Counted from the stretch's first letter, positions 7,692 through 17,206 are shown. The stretch: 64,000 bases of DNA from Flammeovirgaceae bacterium (GCA_021298355.1 JAJTEH010000006.1:248001-312000), one strand, 5' to 3'. A program made the numbers and translations. Notes: generated by a model from the letters alone, not told the origin.

Positions 7692-8447
7692 ATGTATATA
7701 AAGTTTGCTTTTATTGGGCTAGTATTCTTTTCTGTCAAGGTAACGCGGGCACAGCATACAATCTTACACGAAAAATTACCAGCACCTTTTGATACAACAT
7801 CGTATACGAACAACAATACAACTCTCTTGCTAGATTCTCTTTTTAATTGGGAAAACTGGGTTATCAGAAAAAATTTTGAATTCGAGAAAAACAGAGGAGA
7901 ATTACCAATGATTGCCGACCTGAAAGCGTTGCATCCTTACTTTAGAGATAAGATGTTTTTATTGATAGCAAAGTGTAAAGCCAAAGGCATTCAAATTGAA
8001 GTTGTAGAAAGTTTTAGAACCAGCACCAAACAAGCAGAATACTTTGGTATGGGAAGAAAATATACGCGCTCTGCCGGAGGAAATTCTAAACACCAATATG
8101 GTTTAGCTTGTGATGTAGTGCCTATTGTAAATGGAAAACCTGTTTGGGAAAATAAAGCGCTGTGGAGAAAAATTGGCGTGGAGGGAGAAAAGTTAGGTTT
8201 ACGCTGGGGCGGCCGGTGGCGACACCCGTACGACCCCGCACATTTCGAGTGGACCAACGGCATTACTACACAGGAGTTAAAAGCTGGCATTTTCCCTAAA
8301 CCAACGCATACTGTTTACCCGTGCTTAGACGAAGACTTGGCCATGCTGAAAAAAGTTTGGCAAGCCTGGGAGAAAAAACAAAAAGAAGCGTGGCAACAAT
8401 TACAAGAAACAGAATCAATGGTGAGTGCTTCGTCTGAAACGCCCTGA
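7692..8447 (+). CDS. M15-family peptidase (D,D-/L,D-carboxypeptidase or endopeptidase type)
   Basis: From ATG 7692, 251 residues with a cleavable signal (about 1-21, ending TRA-Q). The zinc motif of M15 peptidases is present: S-K-H134-QYGLAC-D141, with the third ligand H184 in HFEW. The catalytic block LGLRWGGRW lies between them. Such enzymes trim peptidoglycan peptides outside the cytoplasmic membrane, and the compact layout is like the VanY/L-Ala-D-Glu endopeptidase branch. The last 40 residues are Lys/Gln/Trp-rich and look like an extra helix. An in-frame TTG at 7644 would give 16 more residues but would overlap the promoter. It diverges from the sensor kinase gene. Confidence 0.87.
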   Translation: MYIKFAFIGLVFFSVKVTRAQHTILHEKLPAPFDTTSYTNNNTTLLLDSLFNWENWVIRKNFEFEKNRGELPMIADLKALHPYFRDKMFLLIAKCKAKGIQIEVVESFRTSTKQAEYFGMGRKYTRSAGGNSKHQYGLACDVVPIVNGKPVWENKALWRKIGVEGEKLGLRWGGRWRHPYDPAHFEWTNGITTQELKAGIFPKPTHTVYPCLDEDLAMLKKVWQAWEKKQKEAWQQLQETESMVSASSETP

Positions 8448-8533
8448 TTTTTTCTTATTATTTTTTTATAGTACTTCAATATTAGAAAAGTCTATAGTTA
8501 AGTCAATAACAAATTAAACTACATGCAATTAAA

Positions 8534-8559
8534 AAGTCCACGATTTAAGTCGTGGACTT
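8534..8559 (-). terminator. Terminator of the parE-parC operon
   Basis: A perfect 10-bp stem (8534-8543 / 8550-8559) with a 6-base loop. On the minus strand it is followed by a T-run (TTTTTAATT). It lies 30 bases past the stop of the alternative parC tail (8589) but 113 bases past the annotated-frame stop (8672). Confidence 0.8.
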
Positions 8560-8588
8560 GGAGTAGATAATTTCAATCAACAATAAAA

Positions 8589-8912
8589 TCAGAAAGTCCA
8601 TTCGGTGCTTTCGCCTACGCCAAAGGCTTTGTCTTCTCCATCGTCTTTCTTCTCTTCTGTTTTGTTCTCTTCTATTTTTTCTTCGTTGCTTTCTTTGCTG
8701 TTTTCTTGCTTGCTTTCTTTGCTGTTGCTTTCGGCTTGGCTTTCGCTGAAGAGACTTTTTTGCTCGGCTTTGATTTTGGGAGCGACTTGCCCTTTTTGCT
8801 GGTAGCTTGGGGCTTGCTCGCGGCCTTCTTCGCTTTCGGTTTTTTTGATTCCTCCGAAGAGCGCGACTTGTCCGTCTTCTTCAACGGTAACTTGGAACTC
8901 TGTTTTTTTTTT
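8589..8912 (-). other. A10 run and second, fully open C-terminal tail of parC in the -1 frame
   Basis: The minus strand carries ten consecutive A (8903-8912) inside parC. In the main frame the following 76 codons give a Lys/Ala-rich tail ending at 8672. One base back, 104 codons are open without a stop to TGA at 8589-8591. They encode an acidic tail that begins TEFQVTVEEDGQVALFGG and ends AFGVGESTEWTF. The second frame uses GAA, CAA, AAA and AGC, which are favoured codons here. It contains hydrophobic strand-like segments and stops 30 bases before the terminator. Either the real gene reads through this frame (a one-base error or mutation in the run), or slippage at the run makes both tails. 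Ten A is long enough for RNA polymerase slippage, and A-AAA-AAA also fits a -1 ribosomal slippery site. Confidence 0.7.
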
Positions 8913-11491
8913 GACGACTGCGTTTCTTCAGTCATCTCTTCCTCTGTTTCGTTTTCTTCCGGTGTTTCAGTTGGTTCTTCCGGCAACATCACTTTCGTAA
9001 CTTTGTATTGCGATAAACGATTACCCAAAGCTTTCCAACCTTTTACATCTACTAACTCTTCTAGGTTAATGGTTTCCGTTACTTTTCCATTGTCTTTGTT
9101 CTTAATCAATTCTACTTCCACTTCCGGTGTTTCGGCTGTAGTAACCGCAACCAAGCGCGAACCTATTGCTTCTGAAATAAAAACAAATTCTTTATCCATG
9201 GTATTGGTTTCTAAAATGAAACGCTTGGCCATAAATTGTTTTGTTTCTCCATCTACATATACAGCGGAGATAATTCTATCTCCATGGAACTTTTCTACAT
9301 GTAAGGTTCTCTCAGGTTCGTAACGATTGGTTAATTCATAATTGGTAATTTTATAAGAACCATTGCGATTGAAAGCAATAATCAAATCATCGCCATCAAA
9401 TTTGCCTAGGTATTTACCTCTGCCATCTTTATTCAATCTTCCGGCATCAGCATCGTACCATAAGGTTAATTTACTTAAGGTTGAACTTCCAGCTTTTAAG
9501 AAATCAACTCTTCGTACCGGATATTTGGTAACAATGTTTCCTTTTGTAGAACGACCTTTCACTTCTAACTCAGAAAAATCGAAGTTGAAAATCTTTTTAC
9601 GCGCGGTGCTCGCTTGCGATAACTTCACTTCCACCACTTCTGCTTCTCCGTTAGGATTACCGCTGACGTAATGTATTTTAGAATTCTTCTCATCGGTTGC
9701 AATCGGATATTCCTTATCGCGTGTTACACCTGGAATAGAAAAGCGTTTCGCGAAAGTTGTTCCGCTTTTTCCATCCGAATAAATCACATTGTAAACCATG
9801 CGATCGTCTCCTTTCTTGAAAACACCAACATACAAAATGTCTTTACCCATAAAGACTTTCTCTTGTATGCGCGATACTTTTGCTTTTCCATCTCTGCGGA
9901 TAACAATGATATCATCTAACTCAGAACAATCGCAGATGTATTCGTCTTTCTTCAATCCCCATCCGATAAAACCATCTTCGCGGTTTACATATAGTTTTTG
10001 GTTATTCGCAATTACTTCTACAGCTGTAACCGATTGAAAACTTTTGATTTCTGTTTTCCGTTCTCTGCCTTTTCCATATTTATCTAATAAATTCTGATAA
10101 TAAGAAATGGCGTATTCGATCAGGTGTTTTAAATGATGTTGGGTTTCTTTCAATTGTTTTTCTAAATCGCGCAGCAAATCATCTGCTTTAAAACTATCGT
10201 ATTTAGAAATGCGCTTAATTTTAATTTCTGTTAACCGAAGAATGTCGTCACGCGTGATTTCTCTGTAGAATTGTTTTTTATAAGGTTTTAATCCTTTATC
10301 GATTACCGTGATTACTTCTTCAAACGTTTCGCAGTCTTCGATATTTCGGTAAATTCTTTTTTCAATGAAGATTTTTTCTAACGATGAGAAAAGAATTTTC
10401 TCCATCAACTCTGCTTTCTTTATCTCTAACTCTTGCTTTAGCAATTGCACAGTTTGTTCTGTGTTATACTTCAGCATTTCGTTAACAGGAAGGAAAGTAG
10501 GTTTATCTGCAACGATTACACAAGCATTAGGAGAAATAGAAATTTCGCAATCGGTAAACGCATACAAAGCTTCGAGTGCCACTTCTGGCGATTGGCCCGC
10601 CTGCAGGTGAACTTGAATTTCTACATCTTGCGCTGTGTTGTCGATTACTTGTTTTACTTTAATTTGTCCTTTCTCACTGGCTTTTACAATCGACTCCATT
10701 AAAGAAGTAGTGGTTGTTGAAAAAGGAATCTCGCGGATGATTAATGTTTTCTTATCAGCGATTTCAATTTTTGCACGGACTTTAATTTTTCCTCCGCGCA
10801 AACCTTGGTTGTATTCTGAAAAATCAGCGATACCTCCCGTAGGGAAATCAGGATAAATTTTCGGTTTCTTATCTTTTAAAACATCGATAGATGCTTTGAT
10901 GAGTTCGCAGAAATTGTGTGGTAATATTTTGGTAGATAAACCCACGGCAATACCTTCTACACCTTGTGCCAACAACAATGGAAATTTAACGGGAAGTGTT
11001 ACCGGTTCTTTCTTTCTTCCATCGTACGATAATTGCCACTCTGTTGTTTGCGGATTATAAACAACATCAAGTGCAAATTTTGATAACCTTGCTTCTATAT
11101 AACGCGGGGCCGCTGCGCCATCTCCTGTTCTTACATCGCCCCAGTTACCTTGTGTTTCAATTAATAAATCTTTTTGCCCGATGTTAACAATGGCTTCTCC
11201 AATGGCAGCATCACCATGTGGGTGGTATTGCATGGTGTTACCAATCACGTTTGCCACTTTATTGAAGCGACCATCATCCATTTCTTTTAACGAATGCATG
11301 ATCCTGCGTTGCACCGGTTTTAAACCATCTTCAATGCGCGGAACGGCACGTTCCAAAATAACGTAAGAAGCATAATCTAAAAACCAATTCTGATACAAGC
11401 CATCGATAGCAATTGAATGTGGCTCTGAACTTGTGCTGAGGTTTTCTTCTATTTGTGGTTTATAAGGTTTTTCTGTTTTCTTTTTGCTCAT
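8672..11491 (-). CDS. parC: DNA topoisomerase IV subunit A (ParC)
   Basis: A 939-residue type IIA topoisomerase A subunit, called ParC because ParE lies directly upstream and a separate GyrB is at 31923. The breakage-reunion domain has the YHPHGDAAIGE block (89-100) and the active Tyr Y131 in RTGDGAAAPRYIEA. A coiled-coil gate (about 430-480) and a C-terminal beta-propeller domain (about 510-845) follow. After an acidic Glu/Thr linker, this frame enters a 76-residue Lys/Ala/Ser tail (KKPKAKKAAS...KKATKKK) that looks like histone H1. That tail begins exactly after an A10 run (8903-8912), and an equally open acidic tail exists in the -1 frame down to 8589. The true C-terminus is therefore uncertain. 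It decatenates daughter chromosomes as a ParC2-ParE2 tetramer. The gap from parE is 32 bases. Confidence 0.9.
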   Translation of the reverse strand: MSKKKTEKPYKPQIEENLSTSSEPHSIAIDGLYQNWFLDYASYVILERAVPRIEDGLKPVQRRIMHSLKEMDDGRFNKVANVIGNTMQYHPHGDAAIGEAIVNIGQKDLLIETQGNWGDVRTGDGAAAPRYIEARLSKFALDVVYNPQTTEWQLSYDGRKKEPVTLPVKFPLLLAQGVEGIAVGLSTKILPHNFCELIKASIDVLKDKKPKIYPDFPTGGIADFSEYNQGLRGGKIKVRAKIEIADKKTLIIREIPFSTTTTSLMESIVKASEKGQIKVKQVIDNTAQDVEIQVHLQAGQSPEVALEALYAFTDCEISISPNACVIVADKPTFLPVNEMLKYNTEQTVQLLKQELEIKKAELMEKILFSSLEKIFIEKRIYRNIEDCETFEEVITVIDKGLKPYKKQFYREITRDDILRLTEIKIKRISKYDSFKADDLLRDLEKQLKETQHHLKHLIEYAISYYQNLLDKYGKGRERKTEIKSFQSVTAVEVIANNQKLYVNREDGFIGWGLKKDEYICDCSELDDIIVIRRDGKAKVSRIQEKVFMGKDILYVGVFKKGDDRMVYNVIYSDGKSGTTFAKRFSIPGVTRDKEYPIATDEKNSKIHYVSGNPNGEAEVVEVKLSQASTARKKIFNFDFSELEVKGRSTKGNIVTKYPVRRVDFLKAGSSTLSKLTLWYDADAGRLNKDGRGKYLGKFDGDDLIIAFNRNGSYKITNYELTNRYEPERTLHVEKFHGDRIISAVYVDGETKQFMAKRFILETNTMDKEFVFISEAIGSRLVAVTTAETPEVEVELIKNKDNGKVTETINLEELVDVKGWKALGNRLSQYKVTKVMLPEEPTETPEENETEEEMTEETQSSKKKQSSKLPLKKTDKSRSSEESKKPKAKKAASKPQATSKKGKSLPKSKPSKKVSSAKAKPKATAKKASKKTAKKATKKK

Positions 11492-11523
11492 ACTACAATG
11501 CGTAAGAAAAGATAGGATTTAGA

Positions 11524-13413
11524 TTAAACTGTTTCTGCTTCTTGTTTTTCTTCCAGTTCTGTTTCAACTTTATCGAGTTCGATGCGGAGGTTATCGATGA
11601 TAAAGTCTTGGCGGTCGGGCGTGTTTTTACCCATATAAAACTCAAGAATTTTTTGCAGGTGGCTGTCTTTGTGTAACAACACAGGTTGTAAGCGAATATT
11701 TTCTCCAATAAATTTTCCGAATTCATCGGGTGAAATTTCACCTAAACCTTTGAATCGTGTAATCTCCGGCTTCGCGCCTAATTGTTTCATCGCTTGTTGT
11801 TTTTCTTCTTCGCTGTAACAATAAATGGTTTCTTTTTTATTGCGAACGCGGAACAAAGGTGTTTCTAAAATGAATACATGTCCTGCCTTTACTAAATCAG
11901 GAAAGAATTGTAAGAAGAAAGTCATGAGTAACAAACGAATGTGCATGCCATCCACATCGGCATCTGTTGCAATAATTACTTTATCGTAGCGTAAATCTTC
12001 GAGGCCATCTTCAATATTTAATGCGTGTTGCAATAAGTTAAACTCCTCATTTTCATACACCACTTTTTTAGTTAGGCCGTAACAGTTTAAAGGTTTACCG
12101 CGCAAGCTAAATACCGCTTGCAGTTCTACATTTCTGGATTTGGTAATAGAACCACTTGCAGAATCGCCCTCGGTAATGAAGATCATCGAATCTTGTCCTT
12201 TCTCATTTTTTTCATCGAGGTGATAGCGACAATCTCTTAATTTTTTATTGTGTAAGTTGGCTTTCTTGGCTCTTTCGTTGGCAAGTTTTTTAATACCTGC
12301 AATTTCTTTTCGCTCACGTTCCGATTGCATGATGCGTTTCAATAAAGCATCAGCGGTTGTCGGATTTTTATGTAAATAGATTTCTAACTCTTTCGAAACA
12401 AAATCGCCCACAAAACTCTTCATGCTTACTCCACCTTCGGGAGCAGTAGTAAGGGAACCCAACTTCGTTTTGGTTTGCGATTCGAAAACCGGTTCTTGCA
12501 CGCGAACGGCTATCGCGCCAATAATAGAAGCGCGGATATCGGAAGCATCAAAATCTTTTTTGTAGAAATCGCGCACGGCCTTTACCACACCTTCGCGGAA
12601 GGCCGCGAGATGCGTTCCACCTTGCGTTGTATTTTGTCCGTTTACAAAAGAATAATATTCTTCTCCATATTGATTACCGTGGGTGAGTGCAATCTCAATA
12701 TCATTTCCTTTAAAATGGATGATAGGATAGCGTATTTCTTCCGGATTGGTTTTTTGTCTTAACAAATCGAGCAAACCATCCTTCGAGAAGAATTTATTGC
12801 CATTATAATTGATGGTTAATCCTGCATTCAGAAAAGCATAATTCCACATCAAATCATCCAAATATTCGGGGATGAAATGATAATGTTTGAACATGGTATT
12901 GTCCGGTTCAAACTCTACTAAGGTTCCGTTTTTCTCATCCGTTTTAGAAGGTTTGGGATCGCTCACCAAAACTCCTTTTTTAAATTCAGCTACTTTGCTT
13001 TGTCCATCGCGAAATGCCTGTACCCTGAAAAAATTAGACAAGGCATTTACGGCTTTCGTACCAACACCATTTAAACCAACTGATTTTTGAAAAGCTCCGG
13101 AATCGTATTTTGCTCCGGTATTAATTTTAGAAACAACATCTACCACTTTACCCAACGGGATACCACGACCATAATCGCGCACGGTAACACGAGAATCGGT
13201 AATGGTGATGTCGATGTTTTTACCATAACCCATCATGTGTTCGTCAATGGAATTATCCATCACTTCTTTTACTAACACATAAATACCATCGTCTTTCGCT
13301 GAGCCATCGCCTAACTTACCAATGTACATACCTGGCCTTAGGCGGATGTGTTCGCGCCAATCTAACGATTTAATACTCGACTCATCGTAATTGAGGTTGT
13401 CTTGCTTTGCCAT
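11524..13413 (-). CDS. parE: DNA topoisomerase IV subunit B (ParE)
   Basis: A 629-residue ATPase subunit of topoisomerase IV. The GHKL ATPase site shows [12 protein letters not shown] and DYGRGIPLG. The transducer domain follows, then the TOPRIM domain with the EGDSASGS and [10 protein letters not shown] motifs, and the C-terminal [12 protein letters not shown] block typical of GyrB/Par[10 protein letters not shown] (rather than EGDSAGGSA) and the neighbouring parC mark it as ParE, as distinct from the GyrB at 31923-33878. It is the first gene of the parE-parC operon. Upstream is a 224-base AT-rich region shared with no divergent gene; it holds a short palindrome TGACAA-AAA-TTGTCA (13519-13533) but no confident promoter. 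Confidence 0.92.
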   Translation of the reverse strand: MAKQDNLNYDESSIKSLDWREHIRLRPGMYIGKLGDGSAKDDGIYVLVKEVMDNSIDEHMMGYGKNIDITITDSRVTVRDYGRGIPLGKVVDVVSKINTGAKYDSGAFQKSVGLNGVGTKAVNALSNFFRVQAFRDGQSKVAEFKKGVLVSDPKPSKTDEKNGTLVEFEPDNTMFKHYHFIPEYLDDLMWNYAFLNAGLTINYNGNKFFSKDGLLDLLRQKTNPEEIRYPIIHFKGNDIEIALTHGNQYGEEYYSFVNGQNTTQGGTHLAAFREGVVKAVRDFYKKDFDASDIRASIIGAIAVRVQEPVFESQTKTKLGSLTTAPEGGVSMKSFVGDFVSKELEIYLHKNPTTADALLKRIMQSERERKEIAGIKKLANERAKKANLHNKKLRDCRYHLDEKNEKGQDSMIFITEGDSASGSITKSRNVELQAVFSLRGKPLNCYGLTKKVVYENEEFNLLQHALNIEDGLEDLRYDKVIIATDADVDGMHIRLLLMTFFLQFFPDLVKAGHVFILETPLFRVRNKKETIYCYSEEEKQQAMKQLGAKPEITRFKGLGEISPDEFGKFIGENIRLQPVLLHKDSHLQKILEFYMGKNTPDRQDFIIDNLRIELDKVETELEEKQEAETV

Positions 13414-13637
13414 AATGTGAGTTTAAAAAATTACCCTAAAGATGGATGCGCGAATTTAAATTAATTATTGGCTTGCGCTGTATAAAGTTTATCAGTTCAG
13501 GAAACCGAATGATGCGGTTGACAAAAATTGTCAGAAAAAATAGTGAAATAAATAGAAAGAAAATCTTTCAGATTATCTATTTAATTCGAATGCTTTAACT
13601 ACCTGATTATCTGTAATTAATCTTGGTGTTCAAGAAC

Positions 13638-14066
13638 TTATTTAGAAAGTCGTTTTACAGCGAAAAAAAGCAATCCACCCAATATCCATGCACCTAACAA
13701 AAACATGCTGCCGAAAACAATTTTGCCAATATCATCTGCATTAAACTTCTCGCTGCTGTTGAAAAGTGCGATAAAACTTAACGCAATAATTAAAAAGAAA
13801 TTAACAACAGCGATAAAACCATGATACCAGGCAACGAATGCATCGGCTTTGCTTGCTCTGCCCCTAACAATATAAACAGTAACGTTGATGATGATGATGA
13901 CTGCGATAGAAGTATAAAAGAATTGATCGCGCGTTAAAGAGATGAAATTAATGGTTCCCTGCCCTACTACAACTTGCTCAGGATGAGAGGCATATTGATA
14001 GAGTAATGCAACTAAAACTGCCAACACAGAAAAGAACCAAACCGCTTTAAAAATCTTTACAGCCAT
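13638..14066 (-). CDS. Four-helix integral membrane protein of unknown function
   Basis: From ATG 14066, 142 residues with four predicted membrane helices (about 7-26, 50-70, 82-104 and 116-137). The first loop (QYASHPEQVVVGQGTINFISLTRD) is probably outside. I recognise no family. A longer frame begins at 14114 with 16 more residues, but MAVKIFKAVWF gives a normal membrane-protein start. It diverges from the fatty acid hydroxylase-like gene at 14143 with 76 bases between them. Its stop is 224 bases from the parE start, and nothing visible links it to topoisomerase function. Confidence 0.65.
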   Translation of the reverse strand: MAVKIFKAVWFFSVLAVLVALLYQYASHPEQVVVGQGTINFISLTRDQFFYTSIAVIIIINVTVYIVRGRASKADAFVAWYHGFIAVVNFFLIIALSFIALFNSSEKFNADDIGKIVFGSMFLLGAWILGGLLFFAVKRLSK

Positions 14067-14142
14067 AACAATAATTGAGACACAAAAATGATAATTATTA
14101 CCGTATTTTAACATTTAAATCCAATCTTGGTTATTAAATTAT

Positions 14143-15354
14143 ATGGACTTAAATCCCATTGTTTTATCTATTCCGATCTTTTTTATTCTAATCGGCATCG
14201 AGTTGGTGGTCGATAGACTTACGCATAAAAATCTCTATCAATTTCCGGATGCGGTGGCCAATTTAAGTTGTGGCATTACTTCTCAGTTGTCAGGCTTATT
14301 TTTAAAAGTAGTGGCGGTTGGCATCTACCAATTGGTGTATGAACATGCCGCTATTTTTGTGTTAGAGAAAAATGCTTTGTATTGGATAAGTTTAGTTTTG
14401 CTGGTTGACCTCGCCTATTATTGGGCGCATCGCATGAGTCACGAAATTAACTTGTTTTGGGGTGGGCATGTTGTTCACCATCAAAGTGAAGAATACAATT
14501 TATCGGTTGCCTTGCGGCAGAGTTCGTTACAAGTTGTTTGGACTTTCGCCTTCAATTTACCGCTGGCATTAATTGGTTTCGATACATTAGATTTTGTATT
14601 GATATCCTCTTTAAACACTTTATACCAGTTTTGGATACACACAGAAACCATTCAAAAATTACCGAAATGGATTGAGTTCATCTTCAACACACCTTCGCAT
14701 CATCGCGTGCATCACGGAAGAAATCCGCAATACATTGATAAAAATCACGCTGGAGCGCTCATCATTTGGGATAGAATGTTCGGAACATTTGAAGAAGAAA
14801 AAGAAAGACCTGTGTATGGTATTACTAAACCTTTACAAAGCTGGAATCCGGTTTTTGCGAATGTTAGCCATTATGCCGATATGGCCAGCGACATAAAACG
14901 CATACCGAATTGGAAAGATAAATTTATCTACCTGTTTAAAAAGCCCGGATGGTTGCCAGCCTATTTAGGCGGACAACGAACAGTTCCGGAAGTTCAGCCC
15001 GATACCTATCAAAAATATACAACACCTGCGCCTGTAAACCTTAATCTTTATGTGTTGTTTCAGTTTGTGGTTGCATTAATCGGAACAGCACTTTTCTTAT
15101 TCAATGAAAAAAACTTTGAGTTGATCGATAAAGCCTGGATTGCTTTGCTCATCACGTTCACAGTGGTGAATTGTGGCGTGCTATTCGAAAATAAAAAATG
15201 GGCCGTTTATGCAGAATGGTTGCGCATTGTGCTTTATCCTGTTTTACTGGTGAGTTGCGTTTACCTCTTTCAGTTACATATAGTTTTGTACGGTGTTGCA
15301 TTCGCCTTTTTCCTTATTTCTTCACTTTGGTTTTATTCGATTACAAAAAAATGA
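14143..15354 (+). CDS. Fatty acid hydroxylase / sterol desaturase family protein (AGMO-like)
   Basis: A 403-residue integral membrane di-iron enzyme. The histidine boxes are H96-RMS-H100, H109-VV-H112-H113 and H186-H187-RV-H190-H191, with an extra conserved His in WIHTE (166), all set among membrane helices. The order and the WIHTE and HHRVHHGRNPQYIDKNHAG context match the TMEM195/alkylglycerol monooxygenase branch of the FA_hydroxylase family, which cleaves ether lipids using tetrahydrobiopterin in animals. The C-terminal 110 residues hold three or four further membrane segments. It overlaps the next gene by 4 bases (ATGA), so the two are co-translated. The cofactor and substrate in bacteria are not established. 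Confidence 0.87.
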   Translation: MDLNPIVLSIPIFFILIGIELVVDRLTHKNLYQFPDAVANLSCGITSQLSGLFLKVVAVGIYQLVYEHAAIFVLEKNALYWISLVLLVDLAYYWAHRMSHEINLFWGGHVVHHQSEEYNLSVALRQSSLQVVWTFAFNLPLALIGFDTLDFVLISSLNTLYQFWIHTETIQKLPKWIEFIFNTPSHHRVHHGRNPQYIDKNHAGALIIWDRMFGTFEEEKERPVYGITKPLQSWNPVFANVSHYADMASDIKRIPNWKDKFIYLFKKPGWLPAYLGGQRTVPEVQPDTYQKYTTPAPVNLNLYVLFQFVVALIGTALFLFNEKNFELIDKAWIALLITFTVVNCGVLFENKKWAVYAEWLRIVLYPVLLVSCVYLFQLHIVLYGVAFAFFLISSLWFYSITKK

Positions 15355-15713
15355 AATATACTTTTCTACTCATCTTATTATTTGTTTTAGCTGGTTGTGG
15401 CAAATCCCTTCCTACTTTAGAAAACTTCGATACAAAACTTTGGAAAGACGACCGCGGAGCTTGTAAAAATCTGCGTATCGGTTTAGAGCAAAGTTTAACG
15501 TTGCAAAAAGATAAACTATTAGGATTGAAAGAAGTGCAGATTGTTGAGTTACTCGGCAGACCGGATGAAAACGAATTGTACCAGCGCAATCAGAAATTCT
15601 ATTTCTATCATCTTTCACCTGGCAAAACCTGCGAAAGTAGCAATGTCGAATCCAAAGTGTTGGAGATACGATTTAACGCAATGGGTTTGGCGAAAGAGAT
15701 ATTTATTAAATAA
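15351..15713 (+). CDS. Small lipoprotein, function unknown
   Basis: A 120-residue protein with a signal peptide and lipobox LAGC (Cys at about 17). It is probably anchored in the outer membrane. The mature part contains CKNLRIGLEQ, a helix with a KDKLLGLKEVQIVELLGRPDE segment, then YQRNQKFYFYHLSPG, a pattern reminiscent of small SmpA/OmlA-like lipoproteins, though I would not assign the family. The start ATG at 15351 overlaps the TGA of the hydroxylase-like gene (ATGA), which argues for translational coupling and against the longer in-frame start at 15198. It converges on the gene at 15719 with a 5-base gap. Confidence 0.7.
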   Translation: MKYTFLLILLFVLAGCGKSLPTLENFDTKLWKDDRGACKNLRIGLEQSLTLQKDKLLGLKEVQIVELLGRPDENELYQRNQKFYFYHLSPGKTCESSNVESKVLEIRFNAMGLAKEIFIK

Positions 15714-15718
15714 TTTAT

Positions 15719-16207
15719 CTAACTCATCAGCGTATTATTGGAGATGATGATTTCTCTACACTTTGCTTTTTCAACGTAAGACCAAAACAAATCAATTACT
15801 TTCTCCTTTTTCTTAAAGTTAAATGGATAAAGCATGGAAGGCTTGCAATAAAAATGATTGCCGAGTACATCTGCATACACTAAGTCAATCCGCCACAAGC
15901 CTAAAACAGATTTCAATTCAATGTCTTTTACGTTTGCCAACGGAATTTGAATTTCCACTTTTCCTTTGTTTACAAACACAAAATCTTCATCAAATTGCAC
16001 CTGATACACCAAGGCATTAGCTTTAAGCCAGAGATACAATAAGTAACCATGCACGCCTAAATAAAACACAATACCGAAAAATGATTCATGCACAAAAGAA
16101 TAATACAATAAAGCCATCATTAGCATAACAATAAAAGTTGCCGTGCCATATTTATAGAACAGATGAAATCGGGTAGATAAGTTTATTCTGGAAGAAGACT
16201 GAACCAT
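15719..16207 (-). CDS. Two-helix membrane protein with PH-like cytoplasmic domain
   Basis: A 162-residue protein. Two membrane helices (about 20-40 and 44-62) form a hairpin and are followed by a beta-rich domain with VYQVQFDEDFVFVNKGKVEIQIPLANVKDIEL. The run of strands and the IPLANVKDIEL turn resemble the bacterial PH-like (YcxB/YdbT-type) domains, but I assign this only as likely. Function is unknown. It is a single gene, convergent with the lipoprotein gene and divergent from the 3-hydroxyacyl-CoA dehydrogenase gene. Confidence 0.6.
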   Translation of the reverse strand: MVQSSSRINLSTRFHLFYKYGTATFIVMLMMALLYYSFVHESFFGIVFYLGVHGYLLYLWLKANALVYQVQFDEDFVFVNKGKVEIQIPLANVKDIELKSVLGLWRIDLVYADVLGNHFYCKPSMLYPFNFKKKEKVIDLFWSYVEKAKCREIIISNNTLMS

Positions 16208-16315
16208 TTTTTATTCTATTTTTGCAGCCAAATCAATAACCTGTCAAACAGTATAAACAAATCTATTTAAAAATTGTCTATACGTAAGTAAAGAGTCCAA
16301 ACAAAAAGTAAAAGC

Positions 16316-17206
16316 ATGAAAAATATCTCGGTAATCGGAAGTGGCACCATGGGCAATGGCATTGCGCACGTTTTTGCACAATTCGGATACAATGTTTCTT
16401 TAATCGACATTAAAGAAGAAGCCTTAAATAAAGCAGTACAAACCATCGAAAAAAATCTCGACCGACAGGTAAGCAAACAACAAATTTCGGAAGAAACCAA
16501 AAAGCAAGCCTTAGCCAACATCAAAACTTTTACTAATCTACAACAAGGAGTTGCTACTGCCGATTTAGTTGTTGAAGCGGCTACCGAAAATGTAGAGTTA
16601 AAATTGAACATCTTTAAAGAGATGGATGCCTTCGCTCCTGCTTCATGTATTTTAGCTACCAACACTTCATCCATATCCATAACAAAAATTGCATCTGTAA
16701 CTAAGCGACCGCAACACGTTATCGGGATGCATTTCATGAATCCCGTTCCGGTAATGAAATTGGTTGAAGTTATACGCGGTTACAACACCAGCGATGAAGT
16801 AACCAAAAACATCATGGCGTTATCTACCCAACTACAAAAAGTTCCTGTAGAAGTAAATGATTATCCAGGCTTTGTAGCCAACAGAATTTTAATGCCGATG
16901 ATTAATGAAGCCATCTACTCCTTATACGAGGGCGTTGCCGGAGTAGAAGAAATTGATACCGTGATGAAATTAGGAATGGCACATCCGATGGGGCCTTTGC
17001 AATTAGCAGATTTTATTGGTTTAGATGTTTGCTTATCGATTCTGCAAGTTCTTTACACTGGTTTCGGTAATCCAAAATATGCCCCATGTCCGCTGCTAGT
17101 GAACATGGTACAAGCAGGACACAAAGGTGTGAAATCGGGCAGTGGTTTTTACCAATACATTGCAGGTAGCAAAGAATTAATAGTTGCTCCGCAGTTTATA
17201 AAATAA
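16316..17206 (+). CDS. 3-hydroxybutyryl-CoA dehydrogenase
   Basis: A 296-residue NAD(P)-dependent dehydrogenase of the PaaH/Hbd type. The Rossmann signature GSGTMGNGIA is at 8-17, the catalytic dyad is H138 (VIGMHFMNP) and E150 (LVEV), and the C-terminal dimer domain has the DYPGFVANRI and MAHPMGPLQLADFIGLD blocks. It oxidises or forms 3-hydroxyacyl-CoA in fatty acid, amino acid or butyrate-type metabolism. Length is normal for the single-domain form. It has no beta-oxidation genes beside it. A nested AT-rich repeat follows the stop, then a cyclophilin. Confidence 0.9.
   Translation: MKNISVIGSGTMGNGIAHVFAQFGYNVSLIDIKEEALNKAVQTIEKNLDRQVSKQQISEETKKQALANIKTFTNLQQGVATADLVVEAATENVELKLNIFKEMDAFAPASCILATNTSSISITKIASVTKRPQHVIGMHFMNPVPVMKLVEVIRGYNTSDEVTKNIMALSTQLQKVPVEVNDYPGFVANRILMPMINEAIYSLYEGVAGVEEIDTVMKLGMAHPMGPLQLADFIGLDVCLSILQVLYTGFGNPKYAPCPLLVNMVQAGHKGVKSGSGFYQYIAGSKELIVAPQFIK

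Noticed and set aside
8706-9323. Plus-strand ORF of 205 codons antisense to parC
   Set aside because: Low-complexity Phe/Leu/Ser-rich translation that is the reverse of the Lys/Glu/Ser-rich tail of parC; no start context and no family.
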